A DNA stretch of 36,871 nucleotides, taken from a virus. Made by a program: the position numbers and the translations under genes. The first letter of the stretch is position 1. Each line of letters opens with the position of its first letter. The stretch covers positions 1 through 36,871 of IMG/VR virus record IMGVR_UViG_3300043331_001774; one strand, written 5' to 3'. The notes below the pieces were generated by a model, which worked only from the letters and a program-made list of their open reading frames with translations, had not been told where the DNA came from and did not search any database. Positions 12,480-21,457 of the stretch are shown piece after piece.

Positions 12480-13672
12480 GTCACGGTGTAGGCGAAGTCG
12501 ATGCCGTAGTAAGTGTTGTCGAACGAGGAGTTGGGGTAGGCGTGCAGGACCACCGAGAAGCGCCCGCCCGTCTCGGCGGGGAACGTCACCGCGCCGTCGG
12601 CGGTGGTGCGGGCCGAGTCGAATCCGTGGGGGACGCGATACCAGTTCTCACCGGGCTGATAGGAGAATGCCCGCCGCGCCCCAGCGGGCACGTCGATCGA
12701 GCAGGCCACGTCCTGCGCGCCGTCGCCGTTGAGCGCATCAGGCAGGTCGATCTGGGTGAGCAGCGTGGCCGAGGTGAAGTCGGCGTTCGGCTCCCACACG
12801 TTCACCTTGCGCTCGGAGTAGGTGTTGGTGTTCCCGCCGTGCACGCGGATCGCCGAGATGTGGATGTCGTCGTTGGCGGTGAAGTTGGAGCCGAGCTCGA
12901 AACTGCCGCTGTCGCCGCTTGCCACCGGGTCATCCCATTGCCAGGCGTAGACGATGCTGGGTGCCCCGGCGGGTGGGATAGCCAGCGTGAGACTCTGCCA
13001 GTGAGCCGGATAACCGATCGTGAACGGACCGGGGTCTTCGGTTTGGATCTCGACGGCGTTGTGGGCGACACCCAGCGCGCAACTCGACGCCGTGTGGGCC
13101 GACTGCAATGGGGTCACCGTCTGCGTGTACCCGGCGGGCATCGCGGACCAGGCGATCGTGCCGCTGATCGTGTCTATCCCGGCGACACCCAACCACAGCC
13201 ACTTGCGTAACGCCCCTGCGTCCAACGACGGCGGGTTGGCACTCGTGCCGCCCGAGGTGCTGTTCCCGTTGGCGAACTTGATGTCGGCGGCGACGTCGGT
13301 GACGCCGTGGTCGGTGATCCGCGTGATCGCTACGCAGTAGTCCTGTGTGGCCCCGGACAGGCTCAGGGCATCATTGGCACCGCCATCAGCAACCCGACCG
13401 AACGCCGCCATCTTGTTGCCATTCGTCGGCTGGGTGTGCGTCGTGATCTGGGCGTAGCCGGTGGAGGCCGCCAGGTCCGTGGTGGACGGATTGTCGTTGA
13501 GGCAGATCGCGACGATCAGATCACCGGCGACCACATCGGGTGGAGGAGGCATCGCATTGTTGGTCCCGAGACTGGTGCCGAACTCGGTGTTGGTGGACGC
13601 GATCGACGGGAAGACTTCGTCGCCTCCCTCCTCGATGTGGACCGCCGAGGCCATGATGCCAACAGCAGGCAT
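12476..13672 (-). CDS. tail-tip adhesin-like protein with DUF4082-like C-terminus
   Basis: This 398-residue beta-rich protein has no cytoplasmic enzyme motif. The N-terminal two thirds look like an immunoglobulin or jelly-roll type adhesin with many T, G and A. The last 140 residues (from about 255) have a pattern like the DUF4082 beta-sandwich seen in secreted and carbohydrate-active proteins: a conserved GSNFTANDDIHISAIRVHGG run, VNVWEP and a final TYYGIDFAYT. This suggests surface or sugar binding. ATG 13672 follows directly after the previous stop and has no strong ribosome site. The ligand is unknown. Confidence 0.55.
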   Translation of the reverse strand: MPAVGIMASAVHIEEGGDEVFPSIASTNTEFGTSLGTNNAMPPPPDVVAGDLIVAICLNDNPSTTDLAASTGYAQITTHTQPTNGNKMAAFGRVADGGANDALSLSGATQDYCVAITRITDHGVTDVAADIKFANGNSTSGGTSANPPSLDAGALRKWLWLGVAGIDTISGTIAWSAMPAGYTQTVTPLQSAHTASSCALGVAHNAVEIQTEDPGPFTIGYPAHWQSLTLAIPPAGAPSIVYAWQWDDPVASGDSGSFELGSNFTANDDIHISAIRVHGGNTNTYSERKVNVWEPNADFTSATLLTQIDLPDALNGDGAQDVACSIDVPAGARRAFSYQPGENWYRVPHGFDSARTTADGAVTFPAETGGRFSVVLHAYPNSSFDNTYYGIDFAYTVT

Positions 13673-15436
13673 CTAGGCCGCCAGGTCACCGATCACCACC
13701 CAGTCGTTGGTGGCGATCTTCTTCGCTGTCGCGGCGCTGTATTGGGCGCGCAGCTTCAGCCCCGGCGTGCCGTTGACGGTCGCCCCCGACCCGGCGACGA
13801 ACGTAGGCTGCCCGACCCCGAGCCAGAGGAAGTCGATTTCGGCCCCGACCGCGATCGAGGACGATGCGTTGGAAGGCAGGGTCACGGTAATCGGGGCAGC
13901 ATTTGACAGTGTGACCATCCGGTTCTCATGGGCGGAGTTCGGCGCGAACGCGGTGCTGGTCTCGGAAACGATGATGCGCCGGACCGGAGCCACGTCGGTG
14001 CCGATGGTCAGCCCGAGTGTTGCCCGCATGGCCGTCACGCTGGCGTCGTCGAGCAGGTTGCGGGCGGCGCTTGTGAAGCTGGTCGTATCGGCGGTACCCG
14101 CGCCGGTGAAGTACGGCAACTGGTTGGACGCCGAGGTCAGCCCAGCGAGCGCCTTCAACTCGGGGTCGCCGATCTGGGCTGCCGTCACGGCGTCGTTGTC
14201 GATCGTCAACGTGGTGCCACCGCCGCCCACGGTGATGTCGCCCTTGTCCCCGTCGGGTCCGAGCCCATCTGCTCCGCTCGCCGTGGAAGTGATCGTGATC
14301 GTGCCCGCGGTGTCGTCGTAAGCGAGGTCGATGCCGGTGCCTTCCAGCAGGCCGCCTAGGCCGAGCAGGTCCATGACACCCTCGGCGTCGAGGCCCGTGC
14401 TGGGCGTCTCCCAGGCGACCGCGTAGTCGTCGCTGCTGGTCTTGGTCAGCACTTGCCCGTCCGTGCCCCCGGGGAGCAAGCCCTGAACTGGCGGGGGTTC
14501 GAACACCACCAGCACCGGCACCCCATCGAGCGGTTCGGAACCCGCGGGCGACCCACCCGCGGTGGCGACAGGGATCGAGACCTTGGAGCCGTCGGTGGTG
14601 GGCGAACCGGTGATGTTGTAGCGGTGCCACGAGTCGGCGTTGGAGGCGTACTGGAGGTAGATCGTGTAGACGTCGCTCAGCGTCAACAGGAACGGCGACC
14701 AGTCGATGCCCTGCCGGTCGATGCGGTGAAGGGTCAGGATCGTCGCGTCGGTGGGGGCGTCGTCGTTCACGCACGCCTCGCCGATTGCCACCGTGGTCGA
14801 GGGGGCGGCGCGCCATGTCCATGCGGTGCGCTGGGCATTGCCCCCGGGCGGACCAGGGATGCCCTGGTCACCCTGCTCGCCCTGGACGCCCTGGGGCCCG
14901 GCTTCGCCTTGTGGCCCGGCTGGCCCGGTCGCCCCCGTGTCCCCCACTGGCCCGGCGGGTCCCGTTGGCCCGATGTCGCCCTCGGGGCCTTGGAACGGGC
15001 CGGTGTTGATCCAGGTGATGCCGTTGTAAACGAGGCCGTCGTTGATCGAGCCACCGGTCGTGCCACCCGGACCCGGCGCGTTCGGGTCATCGGCAGTGAG
15101 CACCCACAGGTCGTTCTGCTCGGGCGTCGGGATGGCCTGGATCTCTGTCCACGTGGCCGAGCCTTCGACCTCCAGCCCGGCCCCGGTCGGGCCAGCGGGT
15201 CCCGCAGGCCCCATTGGGCCTGGCGGTCCTGGTGGACCGACGATCACGACATCACACGGGGCGCACGCCTCGGGGATCGTGGGCAGCGCGCCCACCTCGG
15301 CGAGGAACGCCGCCTCCAGTTCCGGCGGGACGTCGTAGCCCGCCATGGTCAGGATGATCTCGGTGGTGGGGATCGCCATCCCTTCGGCCAGATCACGCAG
15401 CCGCAGACCGACCCAACGATCACGCAACGGGATCAT
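13673..15436 (-). CDS. large collagen-like tail fibre
   Basis: This 587-residue fibre starts at ATG 15436, six bases after GGAGG; an in-frame GTG at 15442 touches that site and is less likely. Residues 1-60 form a helical attachment domain. Two collagen-like stretches follow (about 66-88 and 150-200), separated by a small beta module. Next come a beta domain, a fibre segment with repeated [16 protein letters not shown]-type units and a C-terminal beta domain. Glycine triplets are regular. It overlaps the 15420-15746 gene by 17 bases. It is the largest fibre here and probably the main shaft. Confidence 0.75.
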   Translation of the reverse strand: MIPLRDRWVGLRLRDLAEGMAIPTTEIILTMAGYDVPPELEAAFLAEVGALPTIPEACAPCDVVIVGPPGPPGPMGPAGPAGPTGAGLEVEGSATWTEIQAIPTPEQNDLWVLTADDPNAPGPGGTTGGSINDGLVYNGITWINTGPFQGPEGDIGPTGPAGPVGDTGATGPAGPQGEAGPQGVQGEQGDQGIPGPPGGNAQRTAWTWRAAPSTTVAIGEACVNDDAPTDATILTLHRIDRQGIDWSPFLLTLSDVYTIYLQYASNADSWHRYNITGSPTTDGSKVSIPVATAGGSPAGSEPLDGVPVLVVFEPPPVQGLLPGGTDGQVLTKTSSDDYAVAWETPSTGLDAEGVMDLLGLGGLLEGTGIDLAYDDTAGTITITSTASGADGLGPDGDKGDITVGGGGTTLTIDNDAVTAAQIGDPELKALAGLTSASNQLPYFTGAGTADTTSFTSAARNLLDDASVTAMRATLGLTIGTDVAPVRRIIVSETSTAFAPNSAHENRMVTLSNAAPITVTLPSNASSSIAVGAEIDFLWLGVGQPTFVAGSGATVNGTPGLKLRAQYSAATAKKIATNDWVVIGDLAA

Positions 15437-15746
15437 GTGCACCCTCCTGTTGGTTGACCGATGGTACGCGCTGAGTTTGGCGCAGTTCGATGACCAGCGC
15501 GTGCAGCTCAGCGACCTCCAGCGTCAGGTTCGCCACCCGGTTGGCCAGGATCTCCTTCACCGCTCGATCGCGATTGACGATCGTCAACAGGTCGTCGTAG
15601 GTGGGCTGCTCGTGCATCAACGGGTGGTCCTTCCCCTGGGAGGTACGGCGCGCCGCCGGGCGACCGGGAATGGATGCGCGCTCGTGACGGTCCGGCTGAT
15701 TGGACAGCCGGTGTAGGGGGTGGGTTGACGGCTGCCGGTCGGTCAC
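15420..15746 (-). CDS. small coiled-coil protein with basic disordered start
   Basis: This is a 108-residue protein. The GTG start at 15746 has GGAGG about six bases upstream. By hand count the first 43 codons have about 81% third-position G/C, against 57% for the competing frame over the same bases, so this frame is the coding one here. Residues 1-43 are basic and polar. Residues 44-95 form a helix or coiled coil (NRDRAVKEILANRVANLTLEV and following). It overlaps the large fibre gene by 17 bases and may be a fibre assembly factor. An ATG at 15617 could start a shorter form. Confidence 0.6.
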   Translation of the reverse strand: MTDRQPSTHPLHRLSNQPDRHERASIPGRPAARRTSQGKDHPLMHEQPTYDDLLTIVNRDRAVKEILANRVANLTLEVAELHALVIELRQTQRVPSVNQQEGAHDPVA

Positions 15747-15861
15747 TCATATCCTCCTTCGCTCGGCGCGAGCGCACGGGTTCGGCCCGCGGTCGACGCC
15801 ACCTCATCCCCGGCGTGGTGGTGACGAATGTGCCGTCCTCTTGCCGTTGCAGATCGCGCAT
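15508..15861 (-). CDS. small ORF whose first third looks coding
   Basis: ATG 15861 has GGAGG seven bases upstream and follows directly after the stop of the large tail protein gene, so initiation is very likely. The first 37 codons have about 76% third-position GC, and the product is basic and arginine-rich. From about 15750 down to the stop at 15508 the frame stays open, but third-position GC falls to about 57% while the overlapping 15420-15746 frame becomes the coding-like one. So the real product may be short and frameshifted into that gene, or it may truly overlap it. Function unknown. Confidence 0.4.
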   Translation of the reverse strand: MRDLQRQEDGTFVTTTPGMRWRRPRAEPVRSRRAKEDMSDRPAAVNPPPTPAVQSAGPSRARIHSRSPGGAPYLPGEGPPVDARAAHLRRPVDDRQSRSSGEGDPGQPGGEPDAGGR

Positions 15862-15863
15862 GC

Positions 15864-17465
15864 TCACCCCTCCGGCAATTCGATGTCGGCCCACTGCAAG
15901 GCGAACCAGTTGGACTCTTGCCCATCGGGGTTGACCACCCGGTAGGTGGTGCCGCCGCCAATCGGGTAGAGGTCGCGGGTCAGCTGCCATTCGAAGCGGT
16001 CCTGTCCGCTAGGCGTGCTCACCTCCGAGACCGTGCCCACCGTCGCCCCACTGAGGTCCTTCACCACTAGGCCGAGCTGGTAGGACTCGCCGTGGACACC
16101 GAGATCGACAGTCCCACTGCCCCACGGAATCAGGATCGGGGTACCAGAGTGGAGGAAGTATTCGTTGGCTGCGCGGAGCCCGCTGGTGGGCTCCGCGCCG
16201 TAGACGTAGATGTAGCCGACCACGGGGCGGGTCTCGGACCACACCGGCTCCTCGTAGTCCACCGACCACGACACGTCGAGGCTGCCGCTGAACGTGCGAT
16301 CGAGATAGAAGTGCAGTTGACCCCCGCTCCGCTCGACCTGGGCGATCATCGGTCCGCCCACCGTGGCACCGATCACCACGGCTTGGGGGTGAACGTCACC
16401 GGTCCAGATTTCCTCGGGGAACACGACCTGGCCCTCGCCGTCGGTGAAGTTCACGGACTGCTGACCGATCTGGCGGTAATACTGCTTGCGCTGCGGCGAG
16501 CTGTCCGTACCTTCGGTCCCTTGCACCGCCGCCAGCACGGGGATGTTGCCACGGTTGAGCTGCCCGTCGGGTAGCCCACGCTTGATTGGTCCGGCGTAGA
16601 GGTGGATGTTGTGCGAGGTGAAGTGGACCTCGCGCTCGGCCAGGTCTTCCTGGAGATCGTCAAGGTGGCCGTCACGCCCTTCTTCCCAGCGCGCCCATAT
16701 GACAACCTCAGGCCGACGCGGGTCCTGGGTGATATCACCGGCGTAGGCCCTGCCCCAGATGGCCGACATGACCTCGACGTCGTTGCGCGGGTGGTCGCCG
16801 AAGCTGTCGGTGAACAGTTCGAAGTATGCCCCGGTACCGAGCCACAGATCGGAGATGCCCGCCTGGTAGTACGGGTCGCCCGCCTCGTCGGTGTAGCCAC
16901 GGTAGGTGTCCTGCCAGTGCTCCAGCCCGAACCCGCCGAAGCCGAGGTTCATGGTGTCGTAGCTCCAGTGGGCATCCATGTTGTATTGCCACGCCTGGTC
17001 CCAGGGCACGTACCCGCCTTCGGGCTTTGGTTGCTGCCCCTTGCCCGGCGTGGTCGAGTAGTAGACCCCCGAGGCTGGGTTGAACAGCAGCTGTCCGGTC
17101 CAGTCCGACCAGATCGCCGTGTAGTCCTGGTCGGGGTTGACGTCGCGGAGGTACGCGTCGTATCCGCTCTCGTTGAACGTCCAGAATGGGCCGTACTGGC
17201 TCTGCGGGTGCCACTGGAGCACCCGGGGGAGCACGTACTTCTCCGACGCCTGGGCCTCGGGATCGTCGATCGTGGTGCCGGGCAGCATCTCGAACTTGTC
17301 GAGCTGGATGAAGGCTTGGAGCTCGGCGTTCTGGTCGTCGATGCTCGCCCCGATCACCAGCGGAGGGTCCTTGGTCTGGATCGGCCACTGAATGCCGGTG
17401 CTGCCTTCGATGGCGGTGATGATCGGCACCCACTGACCCGCGACCTTGGCGTAGAGCACGCCCAT
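15864..17465 (-). CDS. large aromatic-rich tail-tip protein
   Basis: This 533-residue protein of unknown function is unusually rich in tryptophan and tyrosine, especially between about 85 and 240. There are repeated patterns of W and G such as GFGGFGLEHW and SDLWLGTGAYFELF. The C-terminal 180 residues look like a beta-sandwich adhesin. Aromatic richness suits a sugar-binding or receptor-binding surface at the tail tip; no glycosidase motif is clear. ATG 17465 has GAGGGGG close upstream. It is followed immediately by the 15861 gene. Confidence 0.55.
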   Translation of the reverse strand: MGVLYAKVAGQWVPIITAIEGSTGIQWPIQTKDPPLVIGASIDDQNAELQAFIQLDKFEMLPGTTIDDPEAQASEKYVLPRVLQWHPQSQYGPFWTFNESGYDAYLRDVNPDQDYTAIWSDWTGQLLFNPASGVYYSTTPGKGQQPKPEGGYVPWDQAWQYNMDAHWSYDTMNLGFGGFGLEHWQDTYRGYTDEAGDPYYQAGISDLWLGTGAYFELFTDSFGDHPRNDVEVMSAIWGRAYAGDITQDPRRPEVVIWARWEEGRDGHLDDLQEDLAEREVHFTSHNIHLYAGPIKRGLPDGQLNRGNIPVLAAVQGTEGTDSSPQRKQYYRQIGQQSVNFTDGEGQVVFPEEIWTGDVHPQAVVIGATVGGPMIAQVERSGGQLHFYLDRTFSGSLDVSWSVDYEEPVWSETRPVVGYIYVYGAEPTSGLRAANEYFLHSGTPILIPWGSGTVDLGVHGESYQLGLVVKDLSGATVGTVSEVSTPSGQDRFEWQLTRDLYPIGGGTTYRVVNPDGQESNWFALQWADIELPEG

Positions 17466-17475
17466 CAGGACCCCC

Positions 17476-17895
17476 TCAGATCGCAGCCACCCAGCCGGTG
17501 CCGCTCCACACGTACACGGCTACGGCGTTGACGAAGCTGGCCCCGTCCCACACCAACAACGGCGCACGGACGTAGGCGCTGCCATCCCAGTAGGCGGCCT
17601 CGGGCGGAGGCCGAACGAGCGCCACCCGCACCGACTGACGCGCCAAGCGTGGCTCGGCGGTTCCCTGCATCGCCACGCGCACCGACTGGCGGGCCAAGAG
17701 GGCATCGCTGATGGTGCCCTGCATTGCCACCTGTACGGCGACGCGTACCACCCGACCCGGAAGAACCGGCGGGAAGGTCGAGTCGGCGAGCGCGACCCGG
17801 ACCGACTGACGTGGAACTCGTAGTCCAGGCAGGAGCGGGTAGGACTCGGTGAGCGCGACACGACCCGAGTGGCGTGCGTTGCGGGCGTCGGTCAC
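17476..17895 (-). CDS. tail protein with tandem R-Q-S-V-R-V-A repeats
   Basis: This is a 139-residue protein with four or five imperfect units that contain RHSGRVAL, RQSVRVAL, RVVRVAV, RQSVRVAM and RQSVRVAL, spaced about 15-25 residues apart, in the first 95 residues. The last 45 residues have a tryptophan motif (YWDGSAY, LVWDGASF, VWSGTGW) repeated three times, like a small sugar-binding module. The GTG start overlaps the previous stop (GTGA). The repeats suggest a repetitive fold at the tail tip. Function unknown. Confidence 0.6.
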   Translation of the reverse strand: MTDARNARHSGRVALTESYPLLPGLRVPRQSVRVALADSTFPPVLPGRVVRVAVQVAMQGTISDALLARQSVRVAMQGTAEPRLARQSVRVALVRPPPEAAYWDGSAYVRAPLLVWDGASFVNAVAVYVWSGTGWVAAI

Positions 17896-18878
17896 GCAAG
17901 TTCAACCCCCGACTGGAGGCTGTTGACATCGGCGATCGTCCAGGCCGCAGCGGTCTCGGGGTCGAGGACGAGGGCGTAGTCGTGGCTGCGGTAGGTGGTG
18001 GTCAGGAGGGACGCAGGGCTGGCCGTGGTGGAGGAGCGCCGATTGAGCGCCTTCACGTTGAGCGGGTTCACGGCATCCGTGGCGGCGGCGTAGACCGAGT
18101 GGCACACGCCGACGATCGTGCCCGTAGTGTGGAACAGGTCGGTGAGTGTGTAGAGGTCTTGCTCCCCGACGGTGCTGGCTGTGACGTAGTCGGTGGTGAC
18201 CGGCGGCACCTCATCGACCAGCAGGTAGTTGTCGGTGGAATCGCCGTCGCTCCCGATCCAGTCGTTGGTATCGCCGTTGCCATCCGGGTACAGCGTCTCC
18301 ACGAGGATCGGCCCGAGGAAGCTGTCCCCCGCGCCCGACATGAAGTAGAGGTCGTCGACCTGCTGGGTGGCCCCCGAGGAGCCCTCGATGACCAAGGCGT
18401 CGTAGACGGTCTTGGTGCCCGCGTTCTTGGTGTCGACGCCGGTCAGGCTGATCACCGTTGTGCCGTTGACCCGCACGGTGGCCGAGCCGTTGGGCGAGTC
18501 GCCGAGCTTGGCCTGCATCTCGATGTAGTACCAGACGTTGTTGGCGATCAGGCCCGTCACCGACGTACCCAGCGACGTGCTCGACCGCTCAAAGCTGACC
18601 GCACCGCTGGACTCGATCTGGAGGCGGTTGTGGATCTGTGTGGCGTTGTCGGAGTAGAAGTCCATGATCACCGGGTTGGTGCTGATGTTGGTCGTCTTGT
18701 AGGCGAAGCCCACGGTGAAGGTGTCGGACTGGTCGGCGGTCCGCACGTCGTAGACCGCGTTGATGCCACTGGTAGTGGTCTGGATGCAGTTGCCGTAGCG
18801 ACCGGGTTGGTTGGTCGGCGCGGCGACAAGCCGCCAGGACGACAGGTCCTCGCAGCCGTCGATCAGGAGCAGGCTCAT
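17892..18878 (-). CDS. minor tail protein with lectin-like domain
   Basis: This is a 328-residue protein starting at ATG 18878 (ATGA overlap with the gene above). Residues about 10-200 form a beta-sandwich with the alternation typical of concanavalin/LamG-like domains: YDVRT, FTVGFAYKT, VIMDFYSD, then VWYYIEMQAKLG and VRVNGTTVISLTGVDT. The C-terminal part (about 200-328) has a YPDGNGDTNDW motif and a final helix. Such domains are common in actinophage minor tail proteins and probably bind cell-surface sugars. Confidence 0.68.
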   Translation of the reverse strand: MSLLLIDGCEDLSSWRLVAAPTNQPGRYGNCIQTTTSGINAVYDVRTADQSDTFTVGFAYKTTNISTNPVIMDFYSDNATQIHNRLQIESSGAVSFERSSTSLGTSVTGLIANNVWYYIEMQAKLGDSPNGSATVRVNGTTVISLTGVDTKNAGTKTVYDALVIEGSSGATQQVDDLYFMSGAGDSFLGPILVETLYPDGNGDTNDWIGSDGDSTDNYLLVDEVPPVTTDYVTASTVGEQDLYTLTDLFHTTGTIVGVCHSVYAAATDAVNPLNVKALNRRSSTTASPASLLTTTYRSHDYALVLDPETAAAWTIADVNSLQSGVELA

Positions 18879-19348
18879 GGTGATTGGATCCAGACTGCGT
18901 TGAGGGGAATGGTGGTCTCGCCGTAGTCGGCGGCAGTGGGCGGCGTGCTCTTGACCACGATCGGCCAACCCGGACCCTCGGCCCCGGTCGCTCCCGTGGC
19001 TCCGGCGGTTCCAGGTGCACCGGCCGGGCCAGGTGGGCCTGCGGGTCCGGCCGGTCCGGCCGGACCAGCGACGAACACGTCAGCCCCGATCGCCTCCGAC
19101 AGCGCCTCATCGAGTTCGGCGTCGGAGTCGTACCACAGCTCCAATGCCGGGTTCGCGGGTGGCTCGATGCCGATCCACACCTCGTCGCCGGGGTCGACCC
19201 AGGCCGGTTTACCATCCTCGTCGAAGCCGATGACCTTGCCCGGCTCGGGGTTGGGTGGAATCTTCCACCCCCGCGGCTGGTGCTCCAGGCGGGAGATACG
19301 GGTCTCATGGTTGGACAGGTAGCCGGGTAGGTCGTCGCGCTGGCTCAT
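18875..19348 (-). CDS. minor tail protein with collagen-like run
   Basis: This is a 157-residue protein. ATG 19348 overlaps the previous stop (ATGA); the frame is open further upstream but that belongs to the preceding gene. The first 25 residues form a small helix with RISRLEHQPRGWKIPPNP. An acidic part (about 60-90) is followed by a collagen-type run (about 93-128) and a short C-terminal strand. It lies between the baseplate-like gene and the lectin-like gene, so it may link the two. Confidence 0.68.
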   Translation of the reverse strand: MSQRDDLPGYLSNHETRISRLEHQPRGWKIPPNPEPGKVIGFDEDGKPAWVDPGDEVWIGIEPPANPALELWYDSDAELDEALSEAIGADVFVAGPAGPAGPAGPPGPAGAPGTAGATGATGAEGPGWPIVVKSTPPTAADYGETTIPLNAVWIQSP

Positions 19349-20457
19349 GGTTTCACCACATGGTGCTCTCGGGGGGCGGACTGCGCGGTGAAGGTGACGG
19401 TCTCGCCTTGCCCGGCCAGCTCCTCGACCTGCATGGCGTGCAGCCGCTGCCACTCGGTGACCTCACGGCACAAGCGGGTCACGGAGACCTGGAACCACGC
19501 CCCCGGGATGAGGTCTTCGACGCGCCACGGCGCGCCGGGAAGGAGAGTGGTGTTGGCCGGGACGACGATCCCCAGCGGAGCGGGATGGGTGTCGACGAGG
19601 TTCTTCACCGCCGACTCCTGCCAGCTGCGGAGCTGGGCTTCGGTCGGCTTGGTCGACACGTCCTCCTCGGTGGCGTTGTTGATCAGCTTGTCGACGTAGC
19701 CGTAGCTGTTTCGCCCCGTGGCGGGCAGACCGATCTCGTCCACCCCAGCCCAGCCCTGGCCGTTGGTCACCACGCAGCGGGTGTAGAGCTGGTTGCCATA
19801 CTCGACGATGCGCGGGTAGTCGCCGATCCACTCCTCTTGCAATGACTCCAGCCGCTTCCACTCCCAGTGGATGTCCCAGTAGTAGATGTCCCGCCCGACC
19901 ACGGTGTAATCGACGCCGTAGTCCTCGGCGAACTTGTCCACCTCCTCCCACACGTACGCCTGCCAGTCGTTGCACACGCGGGTGTGCCGCGGCTCGCCGG
20001 GGGTGCGGATCGGGTGCAGATGACCGGGCAGCATGTTCCACGGGTCACCCTGGCGGGAGTAGCACTGGTTGAGGAGGATGTCCACGGTGTCCAGCGCCAG
20101 GGTGCTGTTCGGCCAGGTGTGGTCGTAGCCCGGGTAGACCACGGAGCGGGTGGCTTGCCACAGCACGTCTTCGGCGAAGATGCGCAGGTTGTCGTGCTCG
20201 TACTCCAGGCGCACCATCGGCCCCTGCCACACCATCTCGCCGTTGCGGTAGATGTGCAACTCGTTGAGGATCGTGCGTAGCTCTTCCAGGCGCTCGCAGC
20301 ACTCGGTCAACCCGACGACCACCTCGGCCCGGCTGATGTCGTCGCGGACGCGACCCCACCGCGCCAGGGTCAACGGGGTCAGTTCGAACAGTCGCTTGGC
20401 CCCGCCTCGGCTATAGGCGTAGGCGCGATGAGCCCCACAGGTCAGATCGCTAGCCAC
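19345..20457 (-). CDS. minor tail protein, Gp37-like baseplate component
   Basis: This 370-residue protein resembles the siphovirus Gp37-like tail family (seen in ReqiPepy6-type phages), which sits near the tail tip after the distal tail protein. Features are the N-terminal strands around FELTPLTLARWGRVRDDISRAEVV (about 24-47), the HIYRNGEMVWQGP turn (about 68-80), and a long central domain with many W and Y. A terminal WFQVSVTRLCREVTEW segment is followed by an EVEELAGQGETVTFTA-like end. The GTG start overlaps the previous gene by eight bases. Enzyme activity is not indicated. Confidence 0.7.
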   Translation of the reverse strand: MASDLTCGAHRAYAYSRGGAKRLFELTPLTLARWGRVRDDISRAEVVVGLTECCERLEELRTILNELHIYRNGEMVWQGPMVRLEYEHDNLRIFAEDVLWQATRSVVYPGYDHTWPNSTLALDTVDILLNQCYSRQGDPWNMLPGHLHPIRTPGEPRHTRVCNDWQAYVWEEVDKFAEDYGVDYTVVGRDIYYWDIHWEWKRLESLQEEWIGDYPRIVEYGNQLYTRCVVTNGQGWAGVDEIGLPATGRNSYGYVDKLINNATEEDVSTKPTEAQLRSWQESAVKNLVDTHPAPLGIVVPANTTLLPGAPWRVEDLIPGAWFQVSVTRLCREVTEWQRLHAMQVEELAGQGETVTFTAQSAPREHHVVKP

Positions 20458-21442
20458 GAGGGAACAGGAGGTTCGACGGGTACAGGTCCTCGGCAGGGAA
20501 CAGCGGCTCGTCGACCTCGGGGTCCCACACCGACGGGTGGCCCTTCAGCCGATGGGGAACCGGATCGGCCGCGACGATGGTGAACTCCAGCTCCATGAAG
20601 GCGCCCCTGCTCAGCGTGCGGTGGCTCAGCACCGACGGCCCCTCGACGATCGCGCAGTCGTAGAACTGCCACAGGTAGGGGACCACACACGCCTCCGCGC
20701 CACACGTCCATTCGTCCGCCCCGAGGGTCAGCTCGTAGTAGACGTAGACCCAGTGGCACCACTCGTCATCGGTGGGGGGGCCGCTCTTCAGCTCGCCGTA
20801 GGTGGTAGGCCACCACGTGGGCGTGCACTCGTCGGGCCCGGAGCGCAGTTGGAGGTAGGTGTCGACCCAGCACGGCCCGCCGGGCGTCTCCATGTCGTCG
20901 CACGGGCACGGGTCGCGCGGGTCGTCGGCCCGGCAGTCCATCGGCGGGCAGCAGTAGAAGAAGGTGAGCGTGTCGCCCCGGCATTCCGCGGCGCGCTCGG
21001 CGGCGCGCTGCTTGAACCAGTTGAAGCCCTCCTGCAACGCGCACTCGCTGTCGGCCACGGCGATGGCGCGCACGATCATCTCGCGGGGGCGGATGTAGGT
21101 CGTCCCGAGCACGCCGCCGGGGCTGAGGGTGTTGGTCACGCCAATGTCGAGGGTGGCATCCTCGGCCCCCGTGATGTCGATGCCGTAGACGCCGCAGAAC
21201 CCGGCCGAGTCGGGGAAGCGGTTGTTGTACCAAGGCGCGGGGTCGGTCTTGGGCGTCGCGTACAGCACCTTCGCCAAGGCGTACTCGCTGGCGCTGTCGC
21301 AGTCGAGGCAGTCGCTCAACCACCCCAGGCCGAGCGACTGGGCGTAGGTGAGGGCACGCACGTTGTTGACGATCTCGTCGCCGACGTTGGAAGTTGGGTC
21401 GAGGGGGTGACCCTCACCAAGGAGCATCCACCCTACGTGCAC
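20450..21442 (-). CDS. distal tail/minor tail protein
   Basis: This is a 330-residue protein directly after the tape measure gene, the usual place of the distal tail protein. GTG 21442 has GGAGG five bases upstream. The middle (about 155-215) is cysteine-rich (CCPPMDC, DPCPCDDM and PCW), an odd trait for this class, and could form disulfides or bind metal. The C-terminal half has ELTLGADEW and FMELEFTIVAADP segments of the beta type expected in a baseplate ring. Family assignment is by order and general pattern. Confidence 0.65.
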   Translation of the reverse strand: MHVGWMLLGEGHPLDPTSNVGDEIVNNVRALTYAQSLGLGWLSDCLDCDSASEYALAKVLYATPKTDPAPWYNNRFPDSAGFCGVYGIDITGAEDATLDIGVTNTLSPGGVLGTTYIRPREMIVRAIAVADSECALQEGFNWFKQRAAERAAECRGDTLTFFYCCPPMDCRADDPRDPCPCDDMETPGGPCWVDTYLQLRSGPDECTPTWWPTTYGELKSGPPTDDEWCHWVYVYYELTLGADEWTCGAEACVVPYLWQFYDCAIVEGPSVLSHRTLSRGAFMELEFTIVAADPVPHRLKGHPSVWDPEVDEPLFPAEDLYPSNLLFPRG

Positions 21443-21457
21443 TCCACCTCCCCCCGT

